A DNA stretch of 64,000 bases from Roseicyclus persicicus (GTDB lineage Bacteria > Pseudomonadota > Alphaproteobacteria > Rhodobacterales > Rhodobacteraceae). Both the position numbers and the translations under genes were made by a program. The DNA lies in contig NZ_JAAZQQ010000002.1 of the NCBI RefSeq assembly GCF_012395815.1, positions 62,001 to 126,000 on the forward strand. The letters are read 5' to 3'. The notes beneath the pieces are model-generated. The model did not search any database. It was not told the origin of the DNA and worked only from the letters and a program-made list of their open reading frames with translations. This document shows, one piece after another, positions 1 to 7,975 of the stretch; the first letter of the stretch is position 1, and every line of letters begins with the position of its first letter.

Positions 1-763
1 CGTGTTCCGCATGAAGCTGCTGGGTGCCGAGGTGATCCCCGTGACCTCCGGCCGCGGCACGCTGAAGGACGCGATGAACGACGCGCTGCGCGACTGGGTC
101 ACCAACGTGCGCGACACCTTCTACTGCATCGGCACCGTGGCGGGCCCGCACCCCTACCCGGCGATGGTGCGCGATTTCCAGTCGATCATCGGCAAGGAGG
201 CCAAGCAGCAGATGCTGGAGGCCGAGGGCCGGCTGCCCGACACGATCATCGCGGCCATCGGCGGCGGGTCGAACGCGATGGGTCTGTTCTACCCCTTCCT
301 CGACGACAAGGAGGTGGCGATCATCGGTGTCGAGGCTGGCGGCAAGGGCGTCGACGACCGGATGGAGCATTGCGCGTCGCTGACCGGCGGGCGGCCGGGC
401 GTGCTGCACGGCAACCGCACCTACCTGTTGCAGGACGAGGACGGGCAGATCCTCGAGGGCCATTCGATCAGCGCGGGCCTCGACTACCCCGGCATCGGCC
501 CGGAACACGCCTGGCTGCACGACATCGGGCGGGCGCAATACGTGTCGATCACCGACACCGAGGCGCTGGAGGCCTTCCAGCTGTCCTGCGAGACCGAGGG
601 CATCATCCCCGCGCTGGAGCCGTCGCACGCGCTGGCCCATGTCGCCAAGATCGCGCCGGACCTGCCCAGGGATCACATCATCTGCATGAACATGTGCGGC
701 CGGGGCGACAAGGACATCTTCACCGTCGCCCGGGCGCTCGGCTGGGACATGACGGGCGCATAA
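1..763 (+). CDS. trpB: Tryptophan synthase beta chain, C-terminal part (5'-truncated by window edge)
   Basis: TrpB condenses indole with serine to make tryptophan, using PLP, in the cytosolic alpha2-beta2 complex. Only the C-terminal ~253 residues are in the window. The frame is open to the left edge and begins inside the conserved [11 protein letters not shown] segment, so the GTG at base 2 is an internal Val codon, not a start. Visible family hallmarks are the glycine-rich PLP-phosphate loop GGGSNAMG, the segment around [18 protein letters not shown], and the C-terminal CGRGDKD motif. The sequence is full length on its 3' side and ends with TAA at 761-763. The partner trpA is not seen. Identification is secure. 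Confidence 0.97.
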   Translation, partial: VFRMKLLGAEVIPVTSGRGTLKDAMNDALRDWVTNVRDTFYCIGTVAGPHPYPAMVRDFQSIIGKEAKQQMLEAEGRLPDTIIAAIGGGSNAMGLFYPFLDDKEVAIIGVEAGGKGVDDRMEHCASLTGGRPGVLHGNRTYLLQDEDGQILEGHSISAGLDYPGIGPEHAWLHDIGRAQYVSITDTEALEAFQLSCETEGIIPALEPSHALAHVAKIAPDLPRDHIICMNMCGRGDKDIFTVARALGWDMTGA

Positions 764-768
764 ACCCC

Positions 769-813
769 CGGTCTATGGCGGTGGGGCATCGGTTTATGGC
801 ACCCGGTCTAAAC
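769..813. repeat. Direct repeats CGGTYTATGGC upstream of the acidic-tail gene
   Basis: CGGTCTATGGC (769-779) and CGGTTTATGGC (790-800) differ at one base and start exactly 21 bp apart, two helical turns. A third partial copy, CGGTCTAAAC, is at 804-813. They lie between trpB and the acidic-tail PepSY-like gene, about 100-140 bases before its start. They may be protein-binding sites; the protein is unknown. Confidence 0.4.
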
Positions 814-911
814 CCCGTGCCAATGGAGCCCCCCCGGCCGAGTCGGGCATCGAGGTCGGCAAGCGGGCTGCATCGCGGCCCGCCCCACCGGCACATCGAC
901 AGGAGATGCCC

Positions 912-1340
912 ATGACCCGGACGAAATACCTTTCCGCCTCCACCGCCGCGCTGATCCTCGGCGCGGGCTCGGCCCTGGCCGTGCAGCAGTCGGTCATCGA
1001 CGCCATCGTCGCCGACCTGACCGCGCAGGGCTTCACCCGCATCGAGATCGAGATCGAAAGCACGGTCATCGACGTCGACGCCTATGGCGGCGGCTTCGAG
1101 GGTGACTTCTACTACGATCTGAACGGCGTCCTGATCTCGTCCGAGGTCGAGGAAGACGACAGCTATGCCAACGTCCCCGCGAGCGTCTCCGTCGAGATCG
1201 AGGACGAGGACGACGATGATGACGACGACGATGACGACGATGACGAGGACGACGAGGACGAGGACGAGGACGAGGATGAGGACGAAGACGAAGACGATGA
1301 TGATGATGATGACGACGAGGACGAGGACGAGGACGACTGA
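912..1340 (+). CDS. Exported PepSY-like protein with a 48-residue Asp/Glu tail
   Basis: 142-residue protein in three parts. Residues 1-23 are a Sec signal peptide ending SALA. Residues ~24-90 are a short PepSY-like module (QQSVIDAIVADLTAQGF, then an alternating strand region). Residues 95-142 are a tail that is all Asp/Glu apart from one Ile, encoded by GAY/GAR triplets. The ATG at 912 is preferred over ATG 906 because AGGAG at 901-905 abuts 906 but is 6 bases from 912. It is followed by a second protein of the same architecture and a membrane LuxR-type regulator. The tail suggests periplasmic binding of divalent cations or basic polymers, which is inference. The precise function is unknown. 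Confidence 0.8.
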   Translation: MTRTKYLSASTAALILGAGSALAVQQSVIDAIVADLTAQGFTRIEIEIESTVIDVDAYGGGFEGDFYYDLNGVLISSEVEEDDSYANVPASVSVEIEDEDDDDDDDDDDDDEDDEDEDEDEDEDEDEDDDDDDDDEDEDEDD

Positions 1341-1428
1341 CCTCACCCATCCTTGCCGGATCGGCTGACCGCATTCCCCGCCTGCATCTCCTGCGGGCGG
1401 GGTCATTCCTGAAGGGCAGGACACGACC

Positions 1429-1785
1429 ATGTTGTCACGACGCAGGTTCCTGACCGGATGTCTGGCCACGGCTGCCTTGGCCGGCCCGGCCCGTGCCCAG
1501 GACGACCCGGCCACCCGGGCCGTCCTCAGGCAGCTCGAGCGGCAGGGCTTCGAGATCGTCGAGGTCAACCGCACCCTGCTCGGGCGGGTGCGCATCGTCG
1601 CCCAACGTCGGGGGCTGAGGCGGGAAATCGTGCTCGACCCGCGCAACGGGCTCGTTCTGCGGGACATCGCCGCCGGCGGCGGCGAGGGGTCCGGGATCCC
1701 CGACATCGCCGACTACGACGACGACCTCGATGACGAGGACGACGATGACGACGACGACGATGATGATGATGACGATGACGACTAG
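1429..1785 (+). CDS. Tat-type exported PepSY-like protein with poly-Asp tail
   Basis: 118 residues. The N-terminus has a twin-arginine pattern (SRRRFLTG) followed by a hydrophobic stretch and an ARA/QDD cleavage region, so export through Tat is likely. Residues ~28-80 look like a PepSY unit (RQLERQGFEIVEVNRTLLGR, then REIVLDPRNGLVLRDI). Residues 95-118 are almost pure Asp. It lies 88 bases after the previous acidic-tail gene and seems to be a diverged paralogue of it with a different export route. The start is supported by GGGCAGGA upstream. The function is not recognised; metal or peptide binding in the periplasm is only a guess. Confidence 0.8.
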   Translation: MLSRRRFLTGCLATAALAGPARAQDDPATRAVLRQLERQGFEIVEVNRTLLGRVRIVAQRRGLRREIVLDPRNGLVLRDIAAGGGEGSGIPDIADYDDDLDDEDDDDDDDDDDDDDDD

Positions 1786-1815
1786 GACTGACGCCCCCCG
1801 CGCCGGGGCGACCGC

Positions 1816-2316
1816 ATGTTGAACCGTCCCGGGCTGTTCGGTGTCATCCTCGTGGTGCAGGTCGCCTGCGCCGTGTTCTTCGTGTCCGACATCCTGCTGT
1901 CGGTGCTGGGCGTCCCCGTCGACCCGGTGCCGTGGCAGTTCCGGGAACTGATGGAGCTCGGGGCCGCGACCGGGCTGGTGCTCGGGGTGGTGGTCGGCGC
2001 CTTGATGCTGCGGGCCTCGTTTCGCCGCACCCGGGCCGCCGAACAGGCGCTCAGGGCCGCCTCGGGGGCCTTCATGGACCTTGTCGACGAACGCTTCGCG
2101 GCATGGGGCCTGACGCCCGCCGAACGGGACGTGGCGCTGTTCGCGCTCAAGGGCTTCTCGCTGGCCGAGATCGCCGCCCTGCGCGACACCTCCGAGGGCA
2201 CGGTCAAGGCGCAGACCAACGCGATCTACCGCAAGGCCGGGGTCAGCGGCCGGCCGCAGCTGCTCAGCCTGTTCGTCGAGGATCTGATGGGCGGGGCCGT
2301 CGGGCCGGAGCGCTGA
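1816..2316 (+). CDS. Membrane-anchored LuxR-type helix-turn-helix regulator
   Basis: 166 residues. Two predicted membrane segments (about 8-30 and 48-66) precede a short helical linker and a C-terminal LuxR/GerE-type helix-turn-helix (about 98-158: LTPAERDVALFALKGFSLAEIA, then EGTVKAQTNAIYRKAGVSGR). The order of parts is seen directly. LuxR-type domains bind DNA as dimers, so this is probably a one-component regulator held at the inner membrane. It starts 30 bases after the second acidic-tail gene on the same strand and is probably co-transcribed with it, so it may sense or control those periplasmic proteins. No receiver domain is present. Confidence 0.82.
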   Translation: MLNRPGLFGVILVVQVACAVFFVSDILLSVLGVPVDPVPWQFRELMELGAATGLVLGVVVGALMLRASFRRTRAAEQALRAASGAFMDLVDERFAAWGLTPAERDVALFALKGFSLAEIAALRDTSEGTVKAQTNAIYRKAGVSGRPQLLSLFVEDLMGGAVGPER

Positions 2317-2336
2317 GGCGGCGAAGGGGCCTCAGC
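2312..2336. terminator. Bidirectional hairpin between convergent genes
   Basis: GCTGAGGC (2312-2319) pairs perfectly with GCCTCAGC (2329-2336). The stem includes the stop codons of both the LuxR-type regulator and the convergent DUF2237 gene. No T-run follows on either strand, so it is a weak terminator at best. Confidence 0.4.
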
Positions 2337-2724
2337 CGCGGTCGGGCGCGTCCAGCGCGTGGGCCTCGAGCACCTCCAGCGGCACGATGTCCAGCGCCCG
2401 CTCATGCGTCGCGGCCAGGTTGACCCGGGGGGCCACGCCCTCGTCATGGGCCTGCAGGAAGCGGCTGGCGCAGAGGCACCACTGGTCGCCGGGCTTCAGC
2501 CCCGCGAACTGGTGTTCCGGCCGCGGCGTCGACAGGTCGTTGCCCACGTATTTGGAATAGGCGAGGAATTCCGCCGTCATCACGGCGCAGACCGTGTGGC
2601 TGCCCCGGTCCTCGGCGCAGGTGTCGCAGGCGCCGGTGCGGAAGAAGCCCGTCATCGGATCGCGGGAGCAGCTTTGCAGCGGTCGACCCAGCACGTTCAC
2701 CGATGGCGCCACGGAAAAACCCAT
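2332..2724 (-). CDS. DUF2237 family protein
   Basis: 130-residue cytosolic protein of the DUF2237 family, whose function is unknown. Characteristic features are the N-terminal SVNVLGRPLQSCSRDPMTGF, a Cys-rich stretch (GACDTCAEDRGSHTVCAVMT), the middle segment FLAYSKYVGNDLSTPRPEHQF, and GDQWCLCASR. The Met at 2724 is chosen because GAGAGGGA precedes it and because the family starts close to this VNVLG segment; an in-frame extension to 2769 has no ribosome site. The conserved cysteines hint at metal or redox chemistry, but no activity is established. It is convergent with the LuxR-type regulator. Confidence 0.85.
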   Translation of the reverse strand: MGFSVAPSVNVLGRPLQSCSRDPMTGFFRTGACDTCAEDRGSHTVCAVMTAEFLAYSKYVGNDLSTPRPEHQFAGLKPGDQWCLCASRFLQAHDEGVAPRVNLAATHERALDIVPLEVLEAHALDAPDRG

Positions 2725-2798
2725 CGCCGTCCCTCTCTCCGCTACCGAAAAATGCAACCGTCCGGGCAAGGTAGCAGGCTGGTTGCATTAGGCAATCA

Positions 2799-3830
2799 TT
2801 ACAACTTCCAATCGATGTGACGCCCGTGGAAGTCCACCCTGGCGAGAGCCGCGGGCCCTGCCGCGCCCGGCCAGAGCCGCAGGGTCAGGGCCGCGCTGCC
2901 CGGCGTCGCGTCGGCCTCCATGGCGATGTGCGCCAGCGGGGCGTCGGCGGTCGCCCGGGCGCCCGCGGCCTCCAGCGCGGCCCCGGCCGCGGCGCGGGTG
3001 GCGGGCGGGAAATACTGCCACGCGACGGTGTGGTAGACCACGTGCAGGCAGCCGGGGCGCGGCGCGGCCAGCCGCCGGGCCAGCCAGGGCGCGGCGTCGC
3101 CGGCCTCGGGGCGGGTATCCGACAGCGCGATGGCCCCGCGGGTCAGGGCCAGCCGGTGCGGCTGGTCGGGCCAGAGATAGGCCATCAGCCGCAGCGCCGC
3201 CGCCGGGTCGTGCGGGTCGAGCGGGTGGAGGTCGACGCCCGCGCGGTCGATGACCCGGATCGGCCGGGGCCGGGGCACCGGCCCGGTCCAGTCGGGGGCC
3301 AGCTGCACCGGGCTGTCGGCGGGGCCGTGGAGGTTGTCTCCGATCCGCAGGGCGAAGCGGTCGAGCGACAGGTTCAGCCCGGCGCTGGCCCCCAGCTCCG
3401 ACAGGACCACGGGCAGGTCAAAGACCGCCAGAGCCTGCCAGATCGCGGGGATCAGGGCGCCCGCGCGGCGCACCTCGTTGGTCTGCGGCGCCTGGTCGAG
3501 CCAGACCATCAGGCGCGCCTCGTGGCGGGCCATCGCGGCCTCGACGGCAGCGAAGAGGGTGTCGTCGTCCACCGCGTGGGGCGGGTAGGCGGCGGCGAGG
3601 GCGGCGTCGGACCCGTCGATCACCAGCCCGTGCAGCGCGCCCGCCAGCCGGAGCGGCACCGACTGCCCGTTGGAGGTGACATCGCCCGGCCAGTCGAGCA
3701 CGCGCTGCGCGACGGCCGATGTCGGCCGCAGCCGCTCGGCCAGGAGCGCCATGAGCCGCCCCATGAAGGGCGAGCCGAGGCCGGCGCAGGCCCGCCCCTG
3801 TGCCGCGAAGGCCCCGGCGATGGCGGTCAC
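2799..3830 (-). CDS. DUF2332 family protein
   Basis: 343 residues, matching the DUF2332 pattern. It opens with AFAAQGRACAGLGSPFMGRLM and has LAERLRP, a segment with PTNE-like TNEVRRAGALIPA, and the conserved SELGASAGLNLSLDRF. The last resembles a methyltransferase glycine-rich motif but is not enough to assign an activity. The GTG start at 3830 overlaps the stop of the upstream serine hydrolase by four bases (GTGA), indicating translational coupling. The longer in-frame extension to 4343 would run through the hydrolase gene and is not real. The function is unknown. Confidence 0.85.
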   Translation of the reverse strand: MTAIAGAFAAQGRACAGLGSPFMGRLMALLAERLRPTSAVAQRVLDWPGDVTSNGQSVPLRLAGALHGLVIDGSDAALAAAYPPHAVDDDTLFAAVEAAMARHEARLMVWLDQAPQTNEVRRAGALIPAIWQALAVFDLPVVLSELGASAGLNLSLDRFALRIGDNLHGPADSPVQLAPDWTGPVPRPRPIRVIDRAGVDLHPLDPHDPAAALRLMAYLWPDQPHRLALTRGAIALSDTRPEAGDAAPWLARRLAAPRPGCLHVVYHTVAWQYFPPATRAAAGAALEAAGARATADAPLAHIAMEADATPGSAALTLRLWPGAAGPAALARVDFHGRHIDWKL

Positions 3831-4996
3831 GGCGCGAGGGTCTCGGCGATCAGGCGGAAGATGCGGATGTTCTCGTCGTCCACCCCCGGCTCGCGGAAGC
3901 CGCGGTCGGCGCCGTTGGTGGCGATGACCACGCCGCGGGGCGCGTCGATGTAGATGTATTGCCCGTAGATGCCGCGGGCCATGACCTGCCCGGGCCCGGC
4001 GCCCACCGGGATCCACCACTGGTAGCCATAGCCGATCTCGCCCGGCGCGGTCGGGGCCGTGGGCGCGGTCGATTCCGCCACCCAGCCCGCGGGCAGGAGG
4101 CGGGTGCCCTGCCAGACGCCGTCCTGCGCGACCATCTGGCCGAAGCGCGCGTAGTCGCGGGTGGTCATGTTGAGCCCGCCCAGCACGAAGGCCACGCCCT
4201 CGCCATCGGACAGGTAGTAGGGCTCGGCCTCGAGGCCCAGCGGCGCGATGATGCGCTCGGACAGGAGCGCGGGGATGTCGCGTCCCGTCGCGCCGCGGAT
4301 CACCATGCCGATGACATGGGTGTCGATGGACACGTATTGCCACGCCGCCCCCGGTGCCGCGGCGCGAGCCTGCAGCCCGGCGGTGAAGCCGTCGAGGGTG
4401 CCCCCCAGCGCGATCTCGCGGCCCATCCGGTTGATGTCGGAATCGTAGTCGAGATAGTCCTCGTCGAACTCCACCCCCGAGGCCATCTGCAGCACGTTGC
4501 GGATGGTCGCGCCGTCATAGGCCGACCCCGCGAGGCCGGGCGCGTAGTCGGTCACGGGCGCGTCGAGGTCGGGGATCGTGCCGTCGGCGACCAGCGTGCC
4601 GAGGAGCGCCGAGAGGAAGCTTTTCGCCACCGACCACGAGATCCGGCGATCCTCCGCCCCGGTGCCCAGGTGGTAGCTTTCGTGGACGATCTGCCCGTCC
4701 TGGAGGACGACCAGCGCGGTCACGTTGCGGGCGGCGATCCAGTCGGCGACGTCGGCCGGCAGCGTCGCCTCGGGGCCTTGCGGCAGCGGGCTGACCGGGC
4801 CGTCGCCGCGGGGGACGCGGACGGTGAGGAAGGCGCGGTCCATGTGGCTGAAGTTGTCGACGATGCGGTCCGCGTCGAACAGCGTGTTGACGGCCATCAG
4901 CCGCGCGATCTCCTCGCGTTTCCAGACCGCGGCGGCGGCGGCCACGAGGACGAGAAGGACGGCGACGCGCAAGGCGATCCGCAGGGCAGGGCGCAT
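3827..4996 (-). CDS. Serine hydrolase, beta-lactamase/class C family, membrane-anchored
   Basis: 389 residues. An N-terminal hydrophobic segment (about 8-24) after a short basic start suggests a signal anchor with a periplasmic catalytic domain. SVAK at 122-125 fits the SxxK nucleophile/base motif of class C beta-lactamase-like esterases and DD-peptidases. A Tyr in WQYVSID probably stands for the YxN motif, with Ser instead of Asn. The start at 4996 is supported by GGGAGA upstream. The enzyme could be an esterase, a 6-aminohexanoate-dimer-hydrolase-like enzyme or a peptidase; the substrate cannot be told from sequence. It is coupled to the DUF2332 gene by a 4-base overlap. Confidence 0.87.
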   Translation of the reverse strand: MRPALRIALRVAVLLVLVAAAAAVWKREEIARLMAVNTLFDADRIVDNFSHMDRAFLTVRVPRGDGPVSPLPQGPEATLPADVADWIAARNVTALVVLQDGQIVHESYHLGTGAEDRRISWSVAKSFLSALLGTLVADGTIPDLDAPVTDYAPGLAGSAYDGATIRNVLQMASGVEFDEDYLDYDSDINRMGREIALGGTLDGFTAGLQARAAAPGAAWQYVSIDTHVIGMVIRGATGRDIPALLSERIIAPLGLEAEPYYLSDGEGVAFVLGGLNMTTRDYARFGQMVAQDGVWQGTRLLPAGWVAESTAPTAPTAPGEIGYGYQWWIPVGAGPGQVMARGIYGQYIYIDAPRGVVIATNGADRGFREPGVDDENIRIFRLIAETLAP

Positions 4997-5060
4997 GGGG
5001 TATCTCCCGGTTTCGCGCCAGCAAAGCACCGCCGCGCGGGCGCCGCAAGACGCCGCAGGA

Positions 5061-5738
5061 TCAGCGGAACTTGTCCATCAGCCGCTGCATCGGGGTGCGG
5101 TCGTCGGGGGCGGGCGCCTCGTCGGGGGCCTTGGCCCCCTCCTCGGTGGGGCGGGTCGTCGAGGACCGGGGCGGCGCGGTGCGGAGCGAGACCGCGTTCA
5201 GGAACTTCGCGCCGTCGCCCCTGGCCAGCGCCGGGGCGCCGTCGGAGATGCCGCGCAGGAGGTCGTCGAGCCACTCCGCGTCCGCCTTGGCGAAATCCGA
5301 CAGGACGTAGCCCGCCACCCGGTCCTTGTGGCCGGGATGCCCGATGCCCAGACGCACCCGGTGGTAGGCCTCGCCGATGTGCTGGTGGATCGAGCGCAGG
5401 CCGTTGTGCCCGGCATGGCCGCCGCCGGTCTTGAGCCGGCACTTGCCGGGGGCAAGGTCGAGCTCGTCGTGGAACACGGTCACCTCGACCGGCGCCATCT
5501 TGTAGAACCGCATCGCCTCGCCCACCGACTGGCCGGACAGGTTCATGAAGGTCTCGGGCTTGAGCAGGATCACCTTGCCGCCCGCCAGCGTGCCCTCGCA
5601 GACGCTGCCCTGAAACTTCGACCGCCAGGGCGAGAAGCCGTGATCGGCGGCGATCCGGTCCACGGCCATCCAGCCGATGTTGTGCCGGTTGCCGGCGTAT
5701 TTCGCACCGGGATTGCCCAGTCCGACCCAGAGATGCAT
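5061..5738 (-). CDS. pth: Peptidyl-tRNA hydrolase
   Basis: 225 residues; cleaves peptidyl-tRNA released from stalled ribosomes. Hallmarks are the start MHLWVGLGNPG, the catalytic histidine in NRHNIG (His19, equivalent to E. coli His20), FMNLSG, the FHDELDL aspartate and GGGHAGHNGLRS. After residue ~190 there is an alphaproteobacterial tail rich in Pro/Thr/Glu ending in LMDKFR. The start at 5738 has AAGGGGCAG upstream and matches the family N-terminus; an extension of 20 residues is unlikely. In many alphaproteobacteria pth follows rplY directly. Here rplY is 5.3 kb upstream with six unrelated genes between. Confidence 0.96.
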   Translation of the reverse strand: MHLWVGLGNPGAKYAGNRHNIGWMAVDRIAADHGFSPWRSKFQGSVCEGTLAGGKVILLKPETFMNLSGQSVGEAMRFYKMAPVEVTVFHDELDLAPGKCRLKTGGGHAGHNGLRSIHQHIGEAYHRVRLGIGHPGHKDRVAGYVLSDFAKADAEWLDDLLRGISDGAPALARGDGAKFLNAVSLRTAPPRSSTTRPTEEGAKAPDEAPAPDDRTPMQRLMDKFR

Positions 5739-5842
5739 GGCCGCTGCCCCTTGGCTGTCCGCGGGGCGGGTTGTGCCAGCCGAGGCCGCGTTTGCCAAGC
5801 GCCAAGGCGGCGTGGCAGGGTCGGGCAGCAGGGGAGGATGCC

Positions 5843-6868
5843 ATGACCGACACGCCCACCACGATGCGCGCGCTGATGCTGACGGGCCGCGACCGGCTGG
5901 AGCTGCAGGAGGTGCCGGTGCCCCGCGTCGGGCCGGGGCAGGTGCTGGTGCGGATGGCGGCCTCGCCGGTGAACCCGTCGGACCTGATGACGGTCAAGGG
6001 GGAATACGGGATCGGGGCGGCCTATCCCTTCGTGCCGGGGCTGGAGGGCTCGGGGACGGTGGTGGCCGCGGGGCCGGGGCTGATGGGGCGCTGGCTGAGG
6101 GGCAGGCGCGTGGCGCTGGCGACCGGCACGGGGGGCATGTGGGCGGAGTATGCCGTGGTCGAGGCGTCGCGCGCCATGCCGTTGCCGGCGGGTGTGTCGC
6201 TGGGCGCGGGGGCCATGTCGGCGGTCAACCCGCTGACGGCGATCGCGCTTTTGTCGATCGCGCGGAGGGGCGGGCACCGGGCCGTGGTCTCCACCGGCGC
6301 GGGCGGACAGCTTGGCCGGATGATCCGGGCGCGGGCGAAGGAGACCGGCGTCACCGTCATCAACGTGGTGCGCCGCACGGCGCAGGCCGAGGCGATGCGC
6401 GCGGACGGCGTGCGCCACGCGCTCGCCACCGACGCCCCCGATTTCGACGAGGCCCTCGCGCAGCTCTGCCGCGACCTGCGCTGCCGGATGGCCTTCGACG
6501 CCGTGGGCGGCGCGATGACCTATCGGCTGGCCGAGGCGCTGCGCCCGCAGTCCGAGATCCTCGTCTACGGCGCGCTCGATCAATCCGCGATCCAGCTCCA
6601 CCCCGGCACAATGATCTTTCGCGAGGTCACGGTGCGCGGCTTCTGGCTGTCGAAATGGCTGCCGCGCAAGCCGCTGCCGGTGCTCCTGTGGCATGCGCGC
6701 GCGGCGGTGCAGGCGCTGAAGGGCGGCTTCGCGGTCTCCGAGGTGGCCCGCATCGTGCCGCTGGACGCGGCGGGCGAGGGCATCGCCGCCTACGCCGGCG
6801 CCATGTCGGCGGGCAAGACGCTGATCCGGCTGTCCGACGACGATCTGGGCGTGACGCCGTCGGGCTGA
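5843..6868 (+). CDS. MDR-family (zinc-less) quinone oxidoreductase/alcohol dehydrogenase-like protein
   Basis: 341 residues. The medium-chain dehydrogenase layout is clear: a GroES-like N-terminal domain (MRALMLTGRDRLELQEVPVPRVGPG, then ASPVNPSDLMTVKGEYG) and a nucleotide-binding domain with a glycine-rich turn (STGAGGQLGRMI). The catalytic zinc ligands of true alcohol dehydrogenases are absent, placing it with NADPH:quinone oxidoreductase/enoyl-reductase-like members. The DQSAIQLHPG and VRGFWLSKWL segments are typical of the trans-2-enoyl reductase/QOR branch. GGGGAGG at 5831-5837 supports the start. The substrate is unknown. It is divergent from pth. Confidence 0.88.
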   Translation: MTDTPTTMRALMLTGRDRLELQEVPVPRVGPGQVLVRMAASPVNPSDLMTVKGEYGIGAAYPFVPGLEGSGTVVAAGPGLMGRWLRGRRVALATGTGGMWAEYAVVEASRAMPLPAGVSLGAGAMSAVNPLTAIALLSIARRGGHRAVVSTGAGGQLGRMIRARAKETGVTVINVVRRTAQAEAMRADGVRHALATDAPDFDEALAQLCRDLRCRMAFDAVGGAMTYRLAEALRPQSEILVYGALDQSAIQLHPGTMIFREVTVRGFWLSKWLPRKPLPVLLWHARAAVQALKGGFAVSEVARIVPLDAAGEGIAAYAGAMSAGKTLIRLSDDDLGVTPSG

Positions 6869-6911
6869 TGCCCTCGATTTGCCATGGTCATGGGCCAGTC
6901 CCGGCCCCATG

Positions 6912-7652
6912 ATGCAGCCAAGACCCAGTCCGCCCGAGGCCCAGCCCGTGCCCGAGTTCCGCCTGAACGGCGTCCGCCTGAGCCTGCCCCAAGGGCTGGC
7001 CACCCCCGCGATCCTCGGCAAGCTGGCCGACGGCACCTACGAGGCCGACGAGGCCCGCGCCGCCGACCGCTGCGTGCGCGAGGGGTTCCGCGTGCTGGAG
7101 CTGGGCGCCGGGGTCGGCTACGTCACCGCGCTCTGCGCCCAGCGGACGGACCCCGCCAACGTGCTGGCGGTCGAGGCGAACCCCGACCTCCTGCCGGTGA
7201 TCGAGGCGAACTTGGCGCGGAATGGCCTGTCGGGCGTGTCGCTGGTGCACGGCGCGGCCACCGGCCCGGTGGAGGAGGGCGCGACGGCCCGCTTCGTCGT
7301 GTCCGAGGGCTTTACCGGCTCCAGCCTCGACGGGAAGGGCCGCGCGGTCGAGGTGCCGCTGGTGTCGGTCCACGACCTGATCCGGGCGCACAAGCCCCAT
7401 GTCGTGCTGATGGACGTGGAGGGCGCCGAGGCCGACATGTTCGGCCGCCCGTGGAAATGCCCGCTGCGGTTCTGCGTGATGGAGATCCACCCCAAGAAGT
7501 ATCCCCCCCGCACCATCAAGCGGATCGTGGATTTCATGTCGGCTATGGACATGACCTACGACCCCGTCACCTCGCGGGGCAAGATCCTCGGGTTCCGCAA
7601 GGTCTGGGGCGCGGCCGACGCGCCCGAGGGCGAGGGCGAGGGCGCGGATTAG
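6912..7652 (+). CDS. FkbM-family SAM-dependent methyltransferase
   Basis: ~246 residues. The SAM-binding motif I is ELGAGVGYVTALCA, followed by the acidic strand end VEANPDL and the FkbM-type sequence VLMDVEGAEADMF and MEIHPKKY. FkbM methyltransferases generally O-methylate sugars or small molecules; the substrate cannot be inferred. Two ATGs (6909, 6912) and an upstream ATG at 6879 are possible, none with a strong ribosome site, so the first ~20 residues are uncertain. The C-terminus ends in a Glu/Gly-rich tail. The stop overlaps the end of the convergent gene by four bases. Confidence 0.85.
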   Translation: MQPRPSPPEAQPVPEFRLNGVRLSLPQGLATPAILGKLADGTYEADEARAADRCVREGFRVLELGAGVGYVTALCAQRTDPANVLAVEANPDLLPVIEANLARNGLSGVSLVHGAATGPVEEGATARFVVSEGFTGSSLDGKGRAVEVPLVSVHDLIRAHKPHVVLMDVEGAEADMFGRPWKCPLRFCVMEIHPKKYPPRTIKRIVDFMSAMDMTYDPVTSRGKILGFRKVWGAADAPEGEGEGAD

Positions 7653-7975
7653 GGTGGCGTCTCGCGCAGGAAGCCCGGGATGCAGGCCTCTAGCCCCGCG
7701 GGCAGCACCAGCCACGCGCCCGCCCCGTAGACCGCGGCGACAAGGCCGGGGCCCGCGCCCGCCAGCGTGACCGAGACGGGGGAGGAGCCGGTGACGGCGA
7801 TGTCGCCGGGCAGCCGCGCCAGCAGGTCGGCGGGCGGGAAGGGCACGAAGACGCCCGGCGCCTCGCCGCCGAGGCGGAGGACAAGGGCGAGCGTGCCGAT
7901 CCAGCCCACCGCCACCAGCGGCAGGGCGAGCAGGATCCGCCGCAGGATCGGCGCGCGGTCAGTAGTCGTGGACAT
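7649..7975 (-). CDS. Hypothetical small membrane protein
   Basis: 108 residues. A cytoplasmic Arg-rich start (RAPILRR) is followed by a membrane segment (about 14-34), a periplasmic-looking region, and a second hydrophobic stretch near 76-95. No family is recognised. Its start lies inside the end of the upstream gene (17-base overlap), so it is the last member of a tightly packed minus-strand group at 7649-10878. The 3' end overlaps the convergent methyltransferase gene. Confidence 0.65.
   Translation of the reverse strand: MSTTTDRAPILRRILLALPLVAVGWIGTLALVLRLGGEAPGVFVPFPPADLLARLPGDIAVTGSSPVSVTLAGAGPGLVAAVYGAGAWLVLPAGLEACIPGFLRETPP

Noticed and set aside
1200-1337. Repetitive GAC/GAG/GAT tract resembling a satellite or CRISPR-like repeat
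   Set aside because: There are no regular spacers; the period is a codon and the tract is in frame as the acidic tail of a gene.
720-1706. Long minus-strand open frame rich in Val/Leu/Ile repeats
   Set aside because: It is the antisense of the GAY/GAR repeats of the acidic tails; it has no ribosome site and the plus-strand proteins have signal peptides and family-like domains.
2799-4343. A 514-residue version of the DUF2332 protein
   Set aside because: The extension lies antiparallel in frame to the serine hydrolase coding region; the 4-base overlapping GTG start is well supported.
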